Notes: generated by a model not told the origin, from the letters alone. Numbered from the stretch's first letter, positions 43,433 through 56,100 are shown. The stretch is 64,000 bases of DNA from Neocallimastix lanati (nom. inval.) (GCA_016946835.1 JACVTC010000003.1:209501-273500); one strand, 5' to 3'. Numbers and translations: made by a program.

Positions 43433-45887
43433 TTATTTTTGAACCGATATTGAAAAATTATTTGCATTAATTGATTCATTATTTGATTCATTTTCTATTC
43501 CAGAATAATAATGATAACTTAGTAGCATAGATATTATTATATTTTTACTTCCATTATCTTTATTTTTATTATTACATAAAACATTCGAAGAATTATTATT
43601 TATACTGGTACTTATTGAACTAAAATATGATATTATTCTATTTTCCTTGCCATTTTCTGATTTCAATAAAAATAATCGTATTCCATAGATGAAAAAATAG
43701 TTGGATAAAATATATAGTATGTCAATTAATGAAGGTATTATGAAATGTGAATTATAATCTTTTGCCTTTATAAAATTATAAATGGTACATCCAATTAATA
43801 TTAATGTTGTAATATACATACATGTTGTAATTAATCTTATATCAAGTAATGAAGTGTAAATATTCCATTCCATAAATATTAGAATGAATATTGCAATTAA
43901 AATAAATACTTTTTCTACAATAAATAAAATAAAAAGTGTTATTCCAAATGGATTTTCGTTTTCGCATGTTTGGAAATTTTTACCATATTTAATTGCATGA
44001 TCTTTAATTTCAAATGATGGGATAATTAATAGTAAATTTAAAATAATATCATAAAGTGAAAATAAAAATAAAAATATATATTTATTTTTAGTTTTATTAA
44101 TCCATTTAAAAATTATATTATTTTTATTTTGATATGGAAAATTGATAATCAATTTATAAAGTATTGGACAAAATATAAATGTAAATCCTAAAGATAGAAA
44201 TATATATCTAAAATGACATTTCAAGATATTGGCTTTTCCATATTCCATAAATATAAAAGATAAACTTATTACAAATCCAATAAATATTAATATCCATAGA
44301 TCAATACTAAAAATATTAAAATATTTTTTATATTTATCAATGAAAAGAAATATTAATGATAATAACATTAATACAATAATCATTGAAGTTATTATAAATA
44401 TAATAAATCCATTTAATGAATTCGAAGGATTAATTTTCACATCATAAATATTGGTAATATCATTAATTTTTTTTAATACTTCTATTGCTGTTTTATTTCC
44501 ATATAAAAATTTATGAAAATAGTTAATAAAAATTTTAGAATATTCATCATAATCATTAGTAAGAGAACTCGGTCTTGTTATAGGTTGTATATTTTTTGCT
44601 AATATACAGTCAAATACTTTACAAACTTCCTTATCATCATATAAACTATTAATTCCTGAAAATTCTTTATAATTCATTATAAGATATTTTTGATTATCAT
44701 AAGAAGTTACATATTCTAAAGCTTTTGCTGCTGCTTCTTTCTTTTCATTTGATATATTTTTATTAATACCAACATTTGTTCCTCCAAGATTTGATGCAGA
44801 TACTCCTTTTTTATTTCCTACTAATACAGTTCGATTATATACAGGATTTGCACTATCAAAATACCAAAATTTAAGAAATATTGCATTTCCATTAAATAAT
44901 CTAATAATACAATTACTTTCATCTGACTTAAATATTGAATCTTATTTGTTTTTTTTTTTTTTTATAAATATATATATAAATAAATAATTAATTAAAATAT
45001 TTTTTAAATTTGATATTATAAATAAATATAGGAATATAAACAAAATAAAATTAATATAAAAAAAATTCAAATAATAATAATAACATAATAATAATAATAA
45101 TAATGATAATAATAATTATAATAATAATGATAATAATAATAATAATAATAAAAGTTATATATTTAATTATACCTGAGGCTAAAGCATCTTTTACTTCTTT
45201 AATTTTATTAAGTGCATCTATTGCTTCTTGATCTGTATAATTTGGATAAGGTGAATCTTTTGTTTTTCTAAATGAATAAATAACTTCTTGTGCTGAAATT
45301 AATGTTGTTTCATATTCTATATATTTATTAAATAATATATTTATTATATTTAACATATTTAATTTAATTTTACATTTATATTATACTTATATATATATAT
45401 TATTTTATTTTCATTTTTATTTATATTTTTTTTTTTTATTTATTTACCAGGAAATAATCCATTATATCCAATTAAATCATAATTTCCATTTTTAATTTCA
45501 TTTTTTAGTATATAACTTCCTGTTTCTATCAATTCATCCCAAGTTTCAGGTATTTCTTTTCCATATTTATTTAAAAGTTTACTATTTGAATATAATATAG
45601 AGTAGCTTACATAAAATGGCTTTTTATATATGTATATTCATTTCATAAAATAAATTTTAATTAATTTTTATTATTTTATATCATTATATCATTATTATTA
45701 TTATTATTGAATTTTTATTTATAAATAAATATTTTTTATTCAATATATTATTATAATAATTATTTATTAATTTAAAATTAGATTAATAGTATAAACATAT
45801 AAATGTATATATTAAATAGTAATATACGTATTGAAAATTGTATATAAATAAGAATATATAAAATTTTCTATAATCAAATTATTTTTA

Positions 45888-45923
<36 letters not shown>

Positions 45924-46464
45924 TATTTTGTTTTATTTTATTTTTAATTTTACCAATCCAACCCATTTTCCTTTATATGTACAAGATTGAGATGCAATAC
46001 CTGAAGAATACATAGAGATATGTTCTTCTGGTAACCAATATCTTAAATCTTCCAATAAATTAGAATATCTTGGAGAATACATAGTATCATAAAAAATCAA
46101 ATCATATTTAGTTGATCCTTTATTTAATAAGGCTTCTAAAGTAGAACCATAGTCATTTACATAACTTGTTGAATTATTAGGAGTATATAATTCTATATGT
46201 AAATTTATATCAATATTATTATTTCTTGTATATTCGTTAAACTTGTTTGCAAATATTGTATAATATTGAAGTTCTTCAATATATGCAAATACAATTCCAT
46301 TTAATTGTATAGCAAAACATATTTCTATAGTATTATTTAACAATAAAATGAAATATTAAATTCATTTCTTTGTTTAACAAAAAATATATATATATTATTA
46401 TAATTAATTATTTACTTTTTATTAAAGCCAATAAGAATATCAAATTAAAAATTAAATAATTCAT
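43433..46464 (-). CDS. Substrate-binding-protein/class C-like 7TM receptor, gene 2 (intact), 741 aa
   Basis: Five exons: 46416-46464, 45954-46324, 45448-45619, 45173-45316, 43433-44922, total 2,226 nt with consistent phases. The ATG at 46464 gives a signal peptide (MNYLIFNLIFLLALIK). Residues about 20-400 resemble bacterial family 1 substrate-binding proteins of sugar ABC transporters (YDLIFYDTMYS, YGKEIPETWDELIETG, TRPSSLTNDYDEYSK). Seven hydrophobic helices follow from about residue 416 to 664, laid out like class C (GABA-B/glutamate type) receptors, then a 75-residue Ser/Asn-rich tail. It presumably sits in the plasma membrane and senses extracellular sugars or oligomers; ligand and G-protein coupling are not shown. 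Gene 1 is its tandem duplicate, split by retrotransposons. The 7TM assignment rests on hydrophobicity and architecture. Confidence 0.87.
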
Positions 46465-46715
46465 AATTGATATAATACTTTTCCCTTTTATTTATTTTTT
46501 TATTTTTTTTATTAGTTTTTTTTTTTTTTTTTTGATATTATATATTATTTGAAATAATAAAAATGTTATTTATTTTAAAATGATTTTATACAAAAAAAAA
46601 ATAATAATAAAAATAATATTTTTATTATTTTAATAATCTTTTATTATTTTAAAATAGAGTTTTATCATTTAAATAAAATTATACTCATTCCTATTAAAAA
46701 GTATTTTAAATAAAT

Positions 46716-46766
<51 letters not shown>

Positions 46767-47635
46767 AGAATTATTTTAACTTAATTTTTAAACTATATAA
46801 AATTGTGTTTTGAAATTTAATTTGTATATTTAAATATTAAATATATTTTTAATACAAAATGAAATTTTTAAATTATCTTTAATATATCATATCCATCATA
46901 TATGCATTTATATAATTAATATTTGTGGATAAATAAAAATTAAAATAAATAAAAATTAAAAATTGGTCTTTAAAAAGTTTATTTATATATTAGAGTATAA
47001 ATTAAAGCAATATATAATAATTATTGCACGTGTTGTCAATATTCCAATGATGGGGGAAGTTGCATTACGCCAATTTTTCACGTGATATATATAAATTTGT
47101 GGCTATAGCTATATTATACTACATAATATTATTTTATTGTATTATTTTGTTATTTCAATTTTTAAATTAATTATTAAGTGAATAATTAAATAAATCATAT
47201 AATGGTTAGATTTTATGATTTTAATTCTTTTTTTTTAATAATAATTCTTTTATTTAAATGTTAAATGTTATTAATAAAAAAAACACATAAAAATATAAAT
47301 GCTATTAATAATAATTCTTTTACTTAAATGTTATTAAAAATATAAAACTAATAATAATAATTTTTTTATTTAAATTTTATTAATAAAAAAATTATATAAA
47401 ATTACAAATGTTATTAAAAATATAAATTTTATTAATAATAATTCTTTTTTTTTTAAAAATTATTAAACGAAATAATAATTATAATGATAAAACTATAAAT
47501 TATACATTGTATTTGAATATTTATTAAAACTGTATAAATTTAATATGCTTTATAAATTAAATTATTGAATGACAGAATTCTGATTATTTCATTTGGTCAT
47601 TCCTCATTTCTTAATTATTTATTATAAAGTAATAT
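46465..47635. other. Spacer upstream of receptor gene 2
   Basis: AT-rich with a 45-base A run at 46719-46764. A short G+C-richer patch (47020-47090) holds two CACGTG hexamers (47027-47032 and 47079-47084), 52 bp apart. It may be regulatory sequence of gene 2 or the edge of the neighbouring MULE. Confidence 0.6.
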
Positions 47636-48766
47636 TTATATTATATTATTTAAATTAGTTAAACAATCAAACCACAAATTAATAATTTTATTTCTATCAC
47701 ATTTAGCATCAATTAACTTGGCTTCAATACTTTTGAAGCGTTCAATTAAGACACTGATTTCGTTAGCTTTATTTATTGCTCTTTTTTTTATTTTCCAAAT
47801 TCCTCTTATTTTTCTTTGATAATCATAATATGATAAATGTTCAAGTTCATTTAATTTATCTATTAATTCATAAAAAGATGGTTTTGTTGGAAATAAATTA
47901 TTTAAATAATTATTGAGTGATTCTGAGGCATTGTTTGTTATATGTTCTATATTATTATAATAATTCCAAATTTTCATATCATAATCAATTAAATATGTTT
48001 TATAAAAATATTCTAAAAATTTTAAAAATTGACAATAATTATTTTTAATGGATTTAATTTTAATTATAACATAAATATCAAATATATATTCAGGATTTAT
48101 AAATGGTAAATTTGAAATAGCTTTATAATAAATAAATATATTATTATTATTTTTTACTTCATTATAGCATAATTTATTTTTTTTAATTTCTAGTGATTTT
48201 TTATAATGCCAAATGCAATATTTAATATTTGTATTAGGAAATATTGTTTTTGCTGCTTTAGATATGGCCCTTTCAAAATCACAATGCAAATTTTTTGGTT
48301 CAATTCTAATATTATTATTGTTACATGTATTAGCATTTTTTTTCAATTTTTCAAATAACATTTTATATGTTTCTTGTTCTTTATTTTTTAATATTGCAAA
48401 AGAAGTAGTGTAAAAACTATCTAATTCTTTAGCATAAGTTCTTGTAATAAATACTTGATAACTAAATTTAGGGGCGATAAAAAATGTACCATCAACAAAT
48501 ATATCATCATTATATTCCCTAAATAATTTTGCTTGAAAAGGGGATTGAAAAATTATTTAATTAGAATTTTTGAATATCATAAAATTTTCACCTCGCTTTG
48601 TATTATAATATTCAGATTCACTTGGAATTTCAGCAAATGTTGTTACATTGGATGGTAGTTTTTTATTTAAATTTCTTGATATTTGGGATTTAATTGAATT
48701 ATATTCTGGACATATAAGTCCCATTTCTTTAGAAATTTTATTATATAGGGGTTTTATTTTTATACC
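47636..48766 (-). pseudogene. MULE (Mutator-like) transposase, broken
   Basis: The minus-strand frame is open from 48766 to the stop at 47636, except for one TAA at 48557-48559. The catalytic region is readable: first Asp in DIFVDGTFF, second in HCDFERA, followed by CIWHYKKSL, and Glu in NASESLNNYL, the MULE DDE layout. The 5' part is lost because an element 1 LTR begins at 48767 in mid-frame (GIKIKPLYNKISKEMG is its first readable stretch). It is thus inactivated twice. No terminal inverted repeats were identified. Confidence 0.85.
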
Positions 48767-49363
48767 TGTAACGAATATTGGAATATCCGTGTTTTAAAGA
48801 GTGTAACACAATAGGTAAGCACTTTTTGATTAATAAGTAATTTGGTTTTTTAAAATATAGTTTTATTAATTAAGAAATTTAAAAATATTAATTATAAAGA
48901 TTAATTATTGTAATATTTCGAATTACTTATTAATTAATTCAATAATTAATAAAAACACAATTTTTAAAAATATTTTTTTTTTTTGGCTGCGAAATTCACT
49001 CCTATTTATAGTTTTTCAAAATTTAAATCCATAAAAATTTAAAACCATAAAATCATTAAAAAGTTTCATAAAAATTGATTATTTTCGGTTAAAAAGAATC
49101 TAAAAGAAATAATGATAAAAGATAAATTAAAATAGAATTTCTATCTGATTTGTTTCTATTAATTTCTAAGAATTTCTTTTGTTAATTTTTTACAGAAATT
49201 TATACAGAAACAAATACAGAAACAAATACAGAAATGAAGTATAAAAATTCTTTAAAATTTAAATGATATAAAATTTTAGTAAAGGTGTGAGTCGAACCCT
49301 AGTGGTTCAGGCTGAGGTCATAGTGACTAACCACTATGCCAGCATTCTAATTTCTAATTATTT
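48767..49363 (-). repeat. Third copy of element 1 LTR, interrupted at its T run
   Basis: Starts TGTAACGAATATTGG. It is slightly diverged from the other two copies (changed T-run lengths, an ATTCAATAATT variant). A box at 49331-49341 and B box at 49289-49298. It stops at ATTT (49360-49363), where another LTR begins. Whether the rest of an element 1 follows lies outside the window. Confidence 0.9.
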
Positions 49364-50149
49364 TAATACAGAATGAACATATAATACTAATTGTGCTAGA
49401 ATAATATAAATTATTCTAACCTTATAGATTATTCTATTCTATATAATTGGAACTTTCCAATATTCTTCAAATATTACTAAATAGAAATCTTAAGTTAATA
49501 AATCACTAATTAACTTATAATTCCTTTTTGAATTATCGATCCGATTCCATATAATGTATTAAAAATCTTTAGCCAAGAATATTGTCCTTGCCCACTTAAT
49601 ATATTAATATTATATTTCTTTTGTATTATGTTATATTGAAAATAATCAAATCTATTTAATTAGTTATTAAAATTTTCGTTATCAATTTAAATTTATTTTT
49701 AATTACTAAATTTAACTAAACCACAATAAAATATTCTGTATAATCTCTTTATTTTTATTTTATATATATTAGTATTAAACTATTATTAAATAATTAATAA
49801 TTCAATAATATATAACTACTATTTATAACAATAATATTATTAACTAAAATAATAATTCAATTTCAATTTAAATGTTTTATTTATAAAAATAATTAGTAAT
49901 TAGTTTATTAAAAAAATAGTTAGGCTTTACAAATTTTAATTTGATAAAAAAATATAAATACATGTAATTTTAGTGAAATAAAATATAATCAATAACTTTC
50001 TTTTTATTAAATAAATAATTATATTATTATTTTTCTTTTATAAATTTAAATAAATAAATATTGATTTTAACACAAATTATTTTTTTTATTGTAATTTTAT
50101 TATTTGTGGTAATTATTATTATATTCCTAAAATTATATGAACCATACCA
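49364..50149 (+). repeat. Solo LTR of the element 2-4 group, 786 bp
   Basis: Starts TAATACAGAATGAACAT, so the usual TG appears mutated to TA, and ends ATGAACCATACCA. It is flanked by a 4-bp duplication ATTT (49360-49363 and 50150-50153). The head resembles the other LTR heads and is partly self-complementary (TAGAATAAT...ATTATTCTA). Confidence 0.75.
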
Positions 50150-50155
50150 ATTTTT

Positions 50156-51079
50156 TGTTAAGGAATGAACAAATAATGTTAATTTTATTATTTTTCATAA
50201 AAATAACTTAACCACTAAAATTAAATTATTTATTTCCTTACTTGGGGAACTTTCTTATGTTCTATTACTGCCAAATTACTACTAATATTAAATTTATTAT
50301 TATTAATATAAATTCTTTATTAATATCAATACTTTATTATTAAAATTAATACTATATTATTAATATCAATATTATTATCAATATCTAGTTTTATTAATAT
50401 GATTTATTCTATCAATATTTTATTATTAAAGAAAATTTTATTTTACAAATATTACTAATACAGATTATTTATTATTAATAAAAATTAATATAATTAATAA
50501 TGATTTAAAATATTTTACTTAAATCCATGATCCTTGTCATTAAAATTAGTAATACTTCCTTCCAAAATACACCCTATTTATAATAAGATTAATAATAGAT
50601 AATAATCTAAAATACTTTTATTTAAAAATAGTATAAAATTAAATAATACTCTATTACTAATAGTTCTGTAAAAGTAATAAAATTATTTTTAAAATATATT
50701 TTCACTACAATTAATAATAAATAGTTTAGAATTTAATAATATGTAATAATTGTTTATTATAATAGAATAGATTATGAATTTATAATTTAAATACAATTCA
50801 AACATGTAACTCTAAGATATTCTAAAGAAATGGCTTGACCATTTCTAACGATAAAAAAAAAATATAAATAGATGAGAAAATTGTATTTTAGAAAAATAAT
50901 CTGAGAAAAAAATATAATCTTATTAAAGAAATTAATTTATTTTTAGTTTTTAATTGAATAATTTTTATTAAATAAATAAATAAAATATTTTAAAAAAAAA
51001 GATATATTTTAAATTTTTAATTTTTTTTATTTTAGTGTTTATTTCTATATTTATTATTATTCTGTCCCGAACCTCAACA
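50156..51079 (+). repeat. Element 4 LTR, first, 924 bp
   Basis: Starts TGTTAAGGAATG and ends ACCTCAACA. The head is self-complementary (TTAAGGAA with TTCCTTA, TTAATTTTA with TAAAATTAA). AAAAAATATAAATAGATG near 50860 is TATA-like. It is preceded by ATTTTT. Confidence 0.92.
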
Positions 51080-51086
51080 TAAAAAG

Positions 51087-51103
51087 TGGTGGAGATATCG
51101 GGG
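51087..51103 (+). promoter_or_regulatory. Primer-binding site, element 4 (repeated at 58185-58201)
   Basis: TGGTGGAGATATCGGGG, seven bases after the LTR, identical in elements 2 and 3. Confidence 0.75.
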
Positions 51104-52174
51104 AAGTTAATAATCGTAAATATAGAGTAAACAATAATAGGATAGTAATATTTCTAATAAAACAATTTTTTTTTTTGTTAATTTTTTTTAATATTAAAGT
51201 GATAGGTAAGCAATTACCGGTGAAGCTTTAATAAAATAAAATTTATTGGAAACATATAAAAAGGGATTTAGTACGGTTTAGAAGCATACCTAGTACTAAA
51301 ATTCCAACAGTAGGTAGTTTCCGGATTAATTTATCTCAAGAATTGAAAGGTCATTCTTGAGCTCTGGTCGTTCTGTTTATTTGAAAGCAGAAGCGTCTGG
51401 TTTGATTACTACATGACACCGTAATAGGCAAGCTGTGGTAATTCAAGCACTACATACCTACTTTTTAGTACTGGATATGGAAAATTCCAGGAAATGCTCT
51501 TTTTATATATATATTATTCCATAAAATTTTTTTTTGTTCTAATAAATCATATTTTATTTTTTTTTTAGTTGTTTACAAATAATATTTTTATTTTTAAATT
51601 TTAATTGAGTTATATCAAAGTCGTCTTACGATCAACTCAGAAAAAGTTTCCTACCACATTGCCAATTGATAATAACAAAAGCACACAACAACACCATTAA
51701 TTCGAAGATTCCATTACATTAAAATTTTTTTTGAAAGTAAAGAACAATACAATTATCAAGATATATTTAGGGGCAAGACAAAGCACTAGTTTATATCTAT
51801 ATTATTTATTATTCCGATATATTTAGGGGTTATCACTACACTAGTTTATATCTATATATTATTATTTTCAGATATATTTGGGGGTCAGTGTAACACTAGT
51901 TTATATCTATACTGTTTATTATTCCGATATATTTAGGGGTTATCACTACACTAGTTTATATCTATATATTATTCTTTTTCAGATATATTTGGGGGTCAGT
52001 GTAACACTAGTTTATATCTTCAATAGTACATTTGGTTGTCATTGGACTTTAGTTTATACTAGAATTATTAAATTCAAGAAAAATCTGATATTACTTCAGT
52101 CAATATTATTTATTAGTTATTTTCAAACATTCATTTTGCTCAATTCTATTCTGTTACTTTCAATATTAGTTAAA
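51104..52174 (+). other. Element 4 5' leader, first unit
   Basis: G+C-richer block at 51195-51490 with a weak counterpart in elements 2 and 3 (TTTCCGG, ATGACACCGTAATAGGCAAG). A second block lies at 51610-51720 and the hairpin array at 51760-52018. The gag frame is open back to 51878 but without an ATG before 52175. The second unit repeats all of this at 58202-59272. Confidence 0.6.
51760..52018 (+). repeat. Array of five tandem hairpins before element 4 gag
   Basis: Units 51760-51797, 51816-51852, 51871-51907, 51926-51962 and 51982-52018, period 55-56. Each opens GATATATTTRGGGG and closes CACTAGTTTATATC, so GATATA/TATATC forms the outer stem. Two unit types (TTATCACTACACTAG and TCAGTGTAACACTAG) alternate. 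The second array is at 58858-59116. Confidence 0.82.
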
Positions 52175-53125
52175 ATGAGTTCAGGACCTTCTCCATCAAC
52201 TTCAAATCCTGCAGTTCCAATTCCAACTGTTATTAACAAAAATCACGCCATTAGCTTTAGAGAACTCAAGAAAGAATTAAAAGACATAGAAAAACTAAGC
52301 AAAGAACATCTCGATATTAGATCTTGGGCTTCAGATTTAAAATTTTGGATCAGATATCAACATGTAGATGATCCAGAAACTATTTTTACGGCATGTATCT
52401 TAACTTCGACTGGTGAACCAAGAGAAGTAATTCAAAATATGGAATATGGCAAAAACTTTAGTGATGACGATGACGATGATGATGATGACGATGATGACGA
52501 TGATAGCGATGATGAAGAAGATAATCATTATCCAAGTCTTGATGAAATTATTAATGAGTTAGAAACATTTTATGGAAAAAAAGAAGATCAAAACGTCTTG
52601 CTTAAGGAACTTCGCTCCTTAAAAATTAAAAAGTATGAAAAAGTTAAAGATTTTAACATTCGCTATCGATCACTCTATTTAAAACTCGATAAAAAGAGGA
52701 AAAGAAGAATTAGTGTATTGGATTATGCTGATTCTTTGAAAAATAATAAAGAAGCCTGGAAAAAGATTTCACTCAAGGATGACATTTCTTTAAAGAAAGC
52801 ATTTGCAATAGCTGAAAAAGTAGATAGATTGATGCCTACCTTTAACCACGAAATAAACGAAAATTTTAGAACAAATTTCAACAATTCTTATAAATCACCA
52901 AATTTTAATAACAACCAATCTAAAGGAAAAGTATTTAATGATTCAAAAATAAAGGAAAAAGATTCAACTGTTGATAACTTAACTAAAAGAATAAAAGGTT
53001 TAACTGTTAGTACCTGTTTCTTTTGTAGTGAAGAAGGTCATTTTCAAACCGAATGTCCAAAACTTAATGCTATTATCAAAAAGAATCGTCAGGAATACTT
53101 CGAAAACAAACGTTTAAATCACTAA
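52175..53125 (+). CDS. Gag, element 4 first unit, 316 aa
   Basis: The start is placed at ATG 52175 (MSSGPSPSTSNPAVP) by alignment with the other Gags (ISFRELKKELKDIEKLSKE). The longer open frame reaching 51878 begins at a non-ATG codon within the hairpin array. A run of about 16 aspartates encoded by GAY repeats lies near residues 93-110. Conserved LLKELRSLKIKK block. CCHC knuckle CFFCSEEGHFQTEC near 286-299. It ends RLNH then TAA in the frameshift signal. Confidence 0.9.
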   Translation: MSSGPSPSTSNPAVPIPTVINKNHAISFRELKKELKDIEKLSKEHLDIRSWASDLKFWIRYQHVDDPETIFTACILTSTGEPREVIQNMEYGKNFSDDDDDDDDDDDDDDSDDEEDNHYPSLDEIINELETFYGKKEDQNVLLKELRSLKIKKYEKVKDFNIRYRSLYLKLDKKRKRRISVLDYADSLKNNKEAWKKISLKDDISLKKAFAIAEKVDRLMPTFNHEINENFRTNFNNSYKSPNFNNNQSKGKVFNDSKIKEKDSTVDNLTKRIKGLTVSTCFFCSEEGHFQTECPKLNAIIKKNRQEYFENKRLNH

Positions 53126-53165
53126 AAGGGAGAAGAAGCACTCCCATTGTCAATAAAATAGCTTC
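53113..53165 (+). promoter_or_regulatory. -1 ribosomal frameshift signal, element 4 (repeated at 60211-60263)
   Basis: Heptamer T-TTA-AAT (53113-53119), 8-nt spacer with TAA, stem 1 GGGAG (53128-53132)/CTCCC (53141-53145), stem 2 GAAGC (53135-53139)/GCTTC (53161-53165), 15-nt loop. Only the last heptamer base differs from elements 2 and 3. Confidence 0.83.
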
Positions 53166-56100
53166 CGTTAAATATCAACAATCTTCAGCTAATGACTACT
53201 TCCATGAAGAAATAGAAGATCAAAAAAAAAGTTATGAATTATCTGAGGATGAAATCGAAGAAGAAGACATCAATGATTTAGAAGATATTGACTTAATTCA
53301 AGATGAAAACGACTACTTGGTTGCGTTGCTGCTTTTAAAAGAAAGCATGATAACATTAGTAAAGATCATAAAGGTAATCAAGAAAAGAAAATTCACAAAA
53401 GTCTTAGAGATAATCCTCGACCAATTGTTACTCCAGCTTTGCGAAAGAAGAAAGAAAATGAATTGAAAGTTAATCCAACTCCAAAACAAACATCAAGTCA
53501 GATACATCCTTCGATAATGTCACAGCCCTTAATCAATCTCGAAAAACAAAAAGAAAAAGAAATTCGTGATAAAGAACGTGCTAGTACTTCTCAATCACCT
53601 ATGGAAACTACTGATATAGATTTATCTAATCGCAGAAAAGAAAAAGAAAAAGGAAAAGAGGTTAGTGATACAGAACTTGCATCTACTTCCACCTCGCCCA
53701 TTGAAATTGTTGATATTGATGAAACTGATCATATTATTTCTAATAATGAGGAAAATAGTATTCCAAATAATACATTAAATAAACTCATTAATGATAAACT
53801 AAAAGTAAATAAACTTCCTGGAAACAAAATTCCTAGAGTTCCAAGAAAGATCCAAATGATAGCTGATCATCTACCTTACAATGTTATTAAAGACTTAAAT
53901 ACTACTAAATGTAATATTACCTTTGGAGAATTATTTGAAGTATCACCAAAAATCAGATCTCAAGTTGCAAAAGGTTTAAAGTTAGAAAAAGATTCTATTA
54001 AGATAGCCGGTGCCGTTGACAACATTTGTGCTACTACTACTATAATTAATAATCTTGATCACACTTATAAAAGTAAAAACAAAGAACCCAAAGAAGATGA
54101 TATAGCCATGGTCGACGTTACTGTTGAAGGAGTCAAAGGAAAAGCATTGATTGATTCTTGTAGTAATTTAAATATTATTACTAATCAATTCCTTAGAAAG
54201 TTACCTTCTGTATATGAGCCTATTGGAATCAGTCGTGGAAGAATCCGACTAGCAACTATTAATGATGATTATTCGGAAGACTATTTAATCAATATTCCTA
54301 TACAAATTAATAATTTTCATATGGTTGCTACATGTAGAGTTATAGATAAAGAAGATCCTTTCTTTGATATTCTTATTAACTTGAAAACTCAAATAGATCA
54401 TAAATTGTTTATTCATCCTATTCTTTATAGTCTTTGCCAATTCAATGATAATGGATCGGTTGAAGAAATTGCTCCTATAAACAATCAATATGAAAATGAA
54501 GAAAAATTAGTTTGTTTTGTAAAAGCTATTTCTAATGAATCTATTAAGAAAGAACTTAAGAAAATGGAAGGTCTTCCTCCTCGAGAATATATTCATAACG
54601 AAAAATTTATCAATACTCTTAATAAAAAGTATCGAGATCAAATAATTAAACTTTTAGAAGATAATATAGTTATAATTGCGACCTCTTCTGAAGAATTAAC
54701 ACCTTCGAACTTATCTCCACATAAAATTCACCTTAAACCTGGTGCTAGGCCAATTAAACAAAAATTTTATAGAATCTCAAAACTTAAAACAGATATTCTT
54801 AAAGAAGAACTTACCAAATTAATAAATAAAAGACTTATTGAACCATCATACTCAGAATGGTCTTCGCCTGTTGTTCTTGTTCCTAAACCAAATGGTAAAT
54901 GGAGAATGTGTGTTGACTATAGAAAAGTCAATGATGCTACTATAAAGGATTCATATTCTCTTCCAAATATTGATGAAATATTCGATAGTTTAGATGGTGC
55001 TATAATATTTACTACAATGGACCTTTACTCCGGATATCATCAAATACTTATGGATGAAGAAAGCATTGAAGTTACCAGTTTTACCACAAAATTCGGAAAT
55101 TATCAATTCAAAGTCATGCCTTTCGGACTTACTAACGCTCCAGCAACTTTCCAACGTGAGATGAACAAAATTCTCTTTCCTTTCATTGGTGATTTTGTTT
55201 TCAATTTCATTGACGATATCCTTATATACTCAAAATCTTTAGAAGAACACCTCGAACATATTGCTAAAGTACTCGCTGTTTTCAAAGAACACAAACTTAA
55301 AATCAATATTGAAAAATGTTCGTTTATGCAAACAGAAGTTGAAGTCCTCGGTCACAAAGTATCTGCACAAGGTCTGAGCCCTCTTGATAGCAAGATTAAA
55401 TCAATTAAAAATTGGAAACCTCCTTCAAACCTCCATGAATTACGGTCTTTCCTAGGGGCGATAGGATATTATCGAGACTTCATCGATAAATATGCTCGAA
55501 TAACAGCTCCTCTTTGCAAATTGTTAAGAAAAGATGTTGAATTCCGATGGAATAAAGAGCAAAATGATAGCTTTAATATACTTAAAGAAAAATTAATGAA
55601 TGCACCAATTTTAAAATTTCCATGTTTCGAGAAAGAATTTATTATTCGAACGGATGCATCGTATGATGGCATTGGTGGTGTCCTATTACAAAAAGATGAT
55701 GAAACGAAAAAAGAGCATCCTGTACACTATATAAGTAGAACATTAACTAAACATGAAAGAAATTACGGAATTACAGATCTAGAAGGAACTGCTCTATTTT
55801 ATTGCTTAACAAAATTTAAACCTTATATTATGGGAAATCCCATTAAAACAATAATCTATACTGACCATAAACCCTTAGTAGGATTATTCAACAAGAAAGA
55901 ACCAACAAGTGCTCGACAAACCAGATGGTGTTTAGCTGTAAATCTTTTAGGTGTAGAAATTCGATATGAACCTGGCAAAAAGAATGTCGTAGCTGATGCT
56001 CTTTCTCGAATGAAAAGTATAAATGATAAGAAAATATTGGCAACAAAACTCTCTTCAAAAGTTGATGAATCTTTATTATCTAAAGTTGTAAAAGAATTTA

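Noticed and set aside
51878-52174. N-terminal extension of element 4 Gag
   Set aside because: It begins at a non-ATG codon within the hairpin array and has no counterpart in the other Gags; ATG 52175 aligns with them.
54285-55672. Minus-strand 67-codon frames in element 4 pol (and copies 7,098 bp on)
   Set aside because: Antisense shadows of protease and RT coding sequence.
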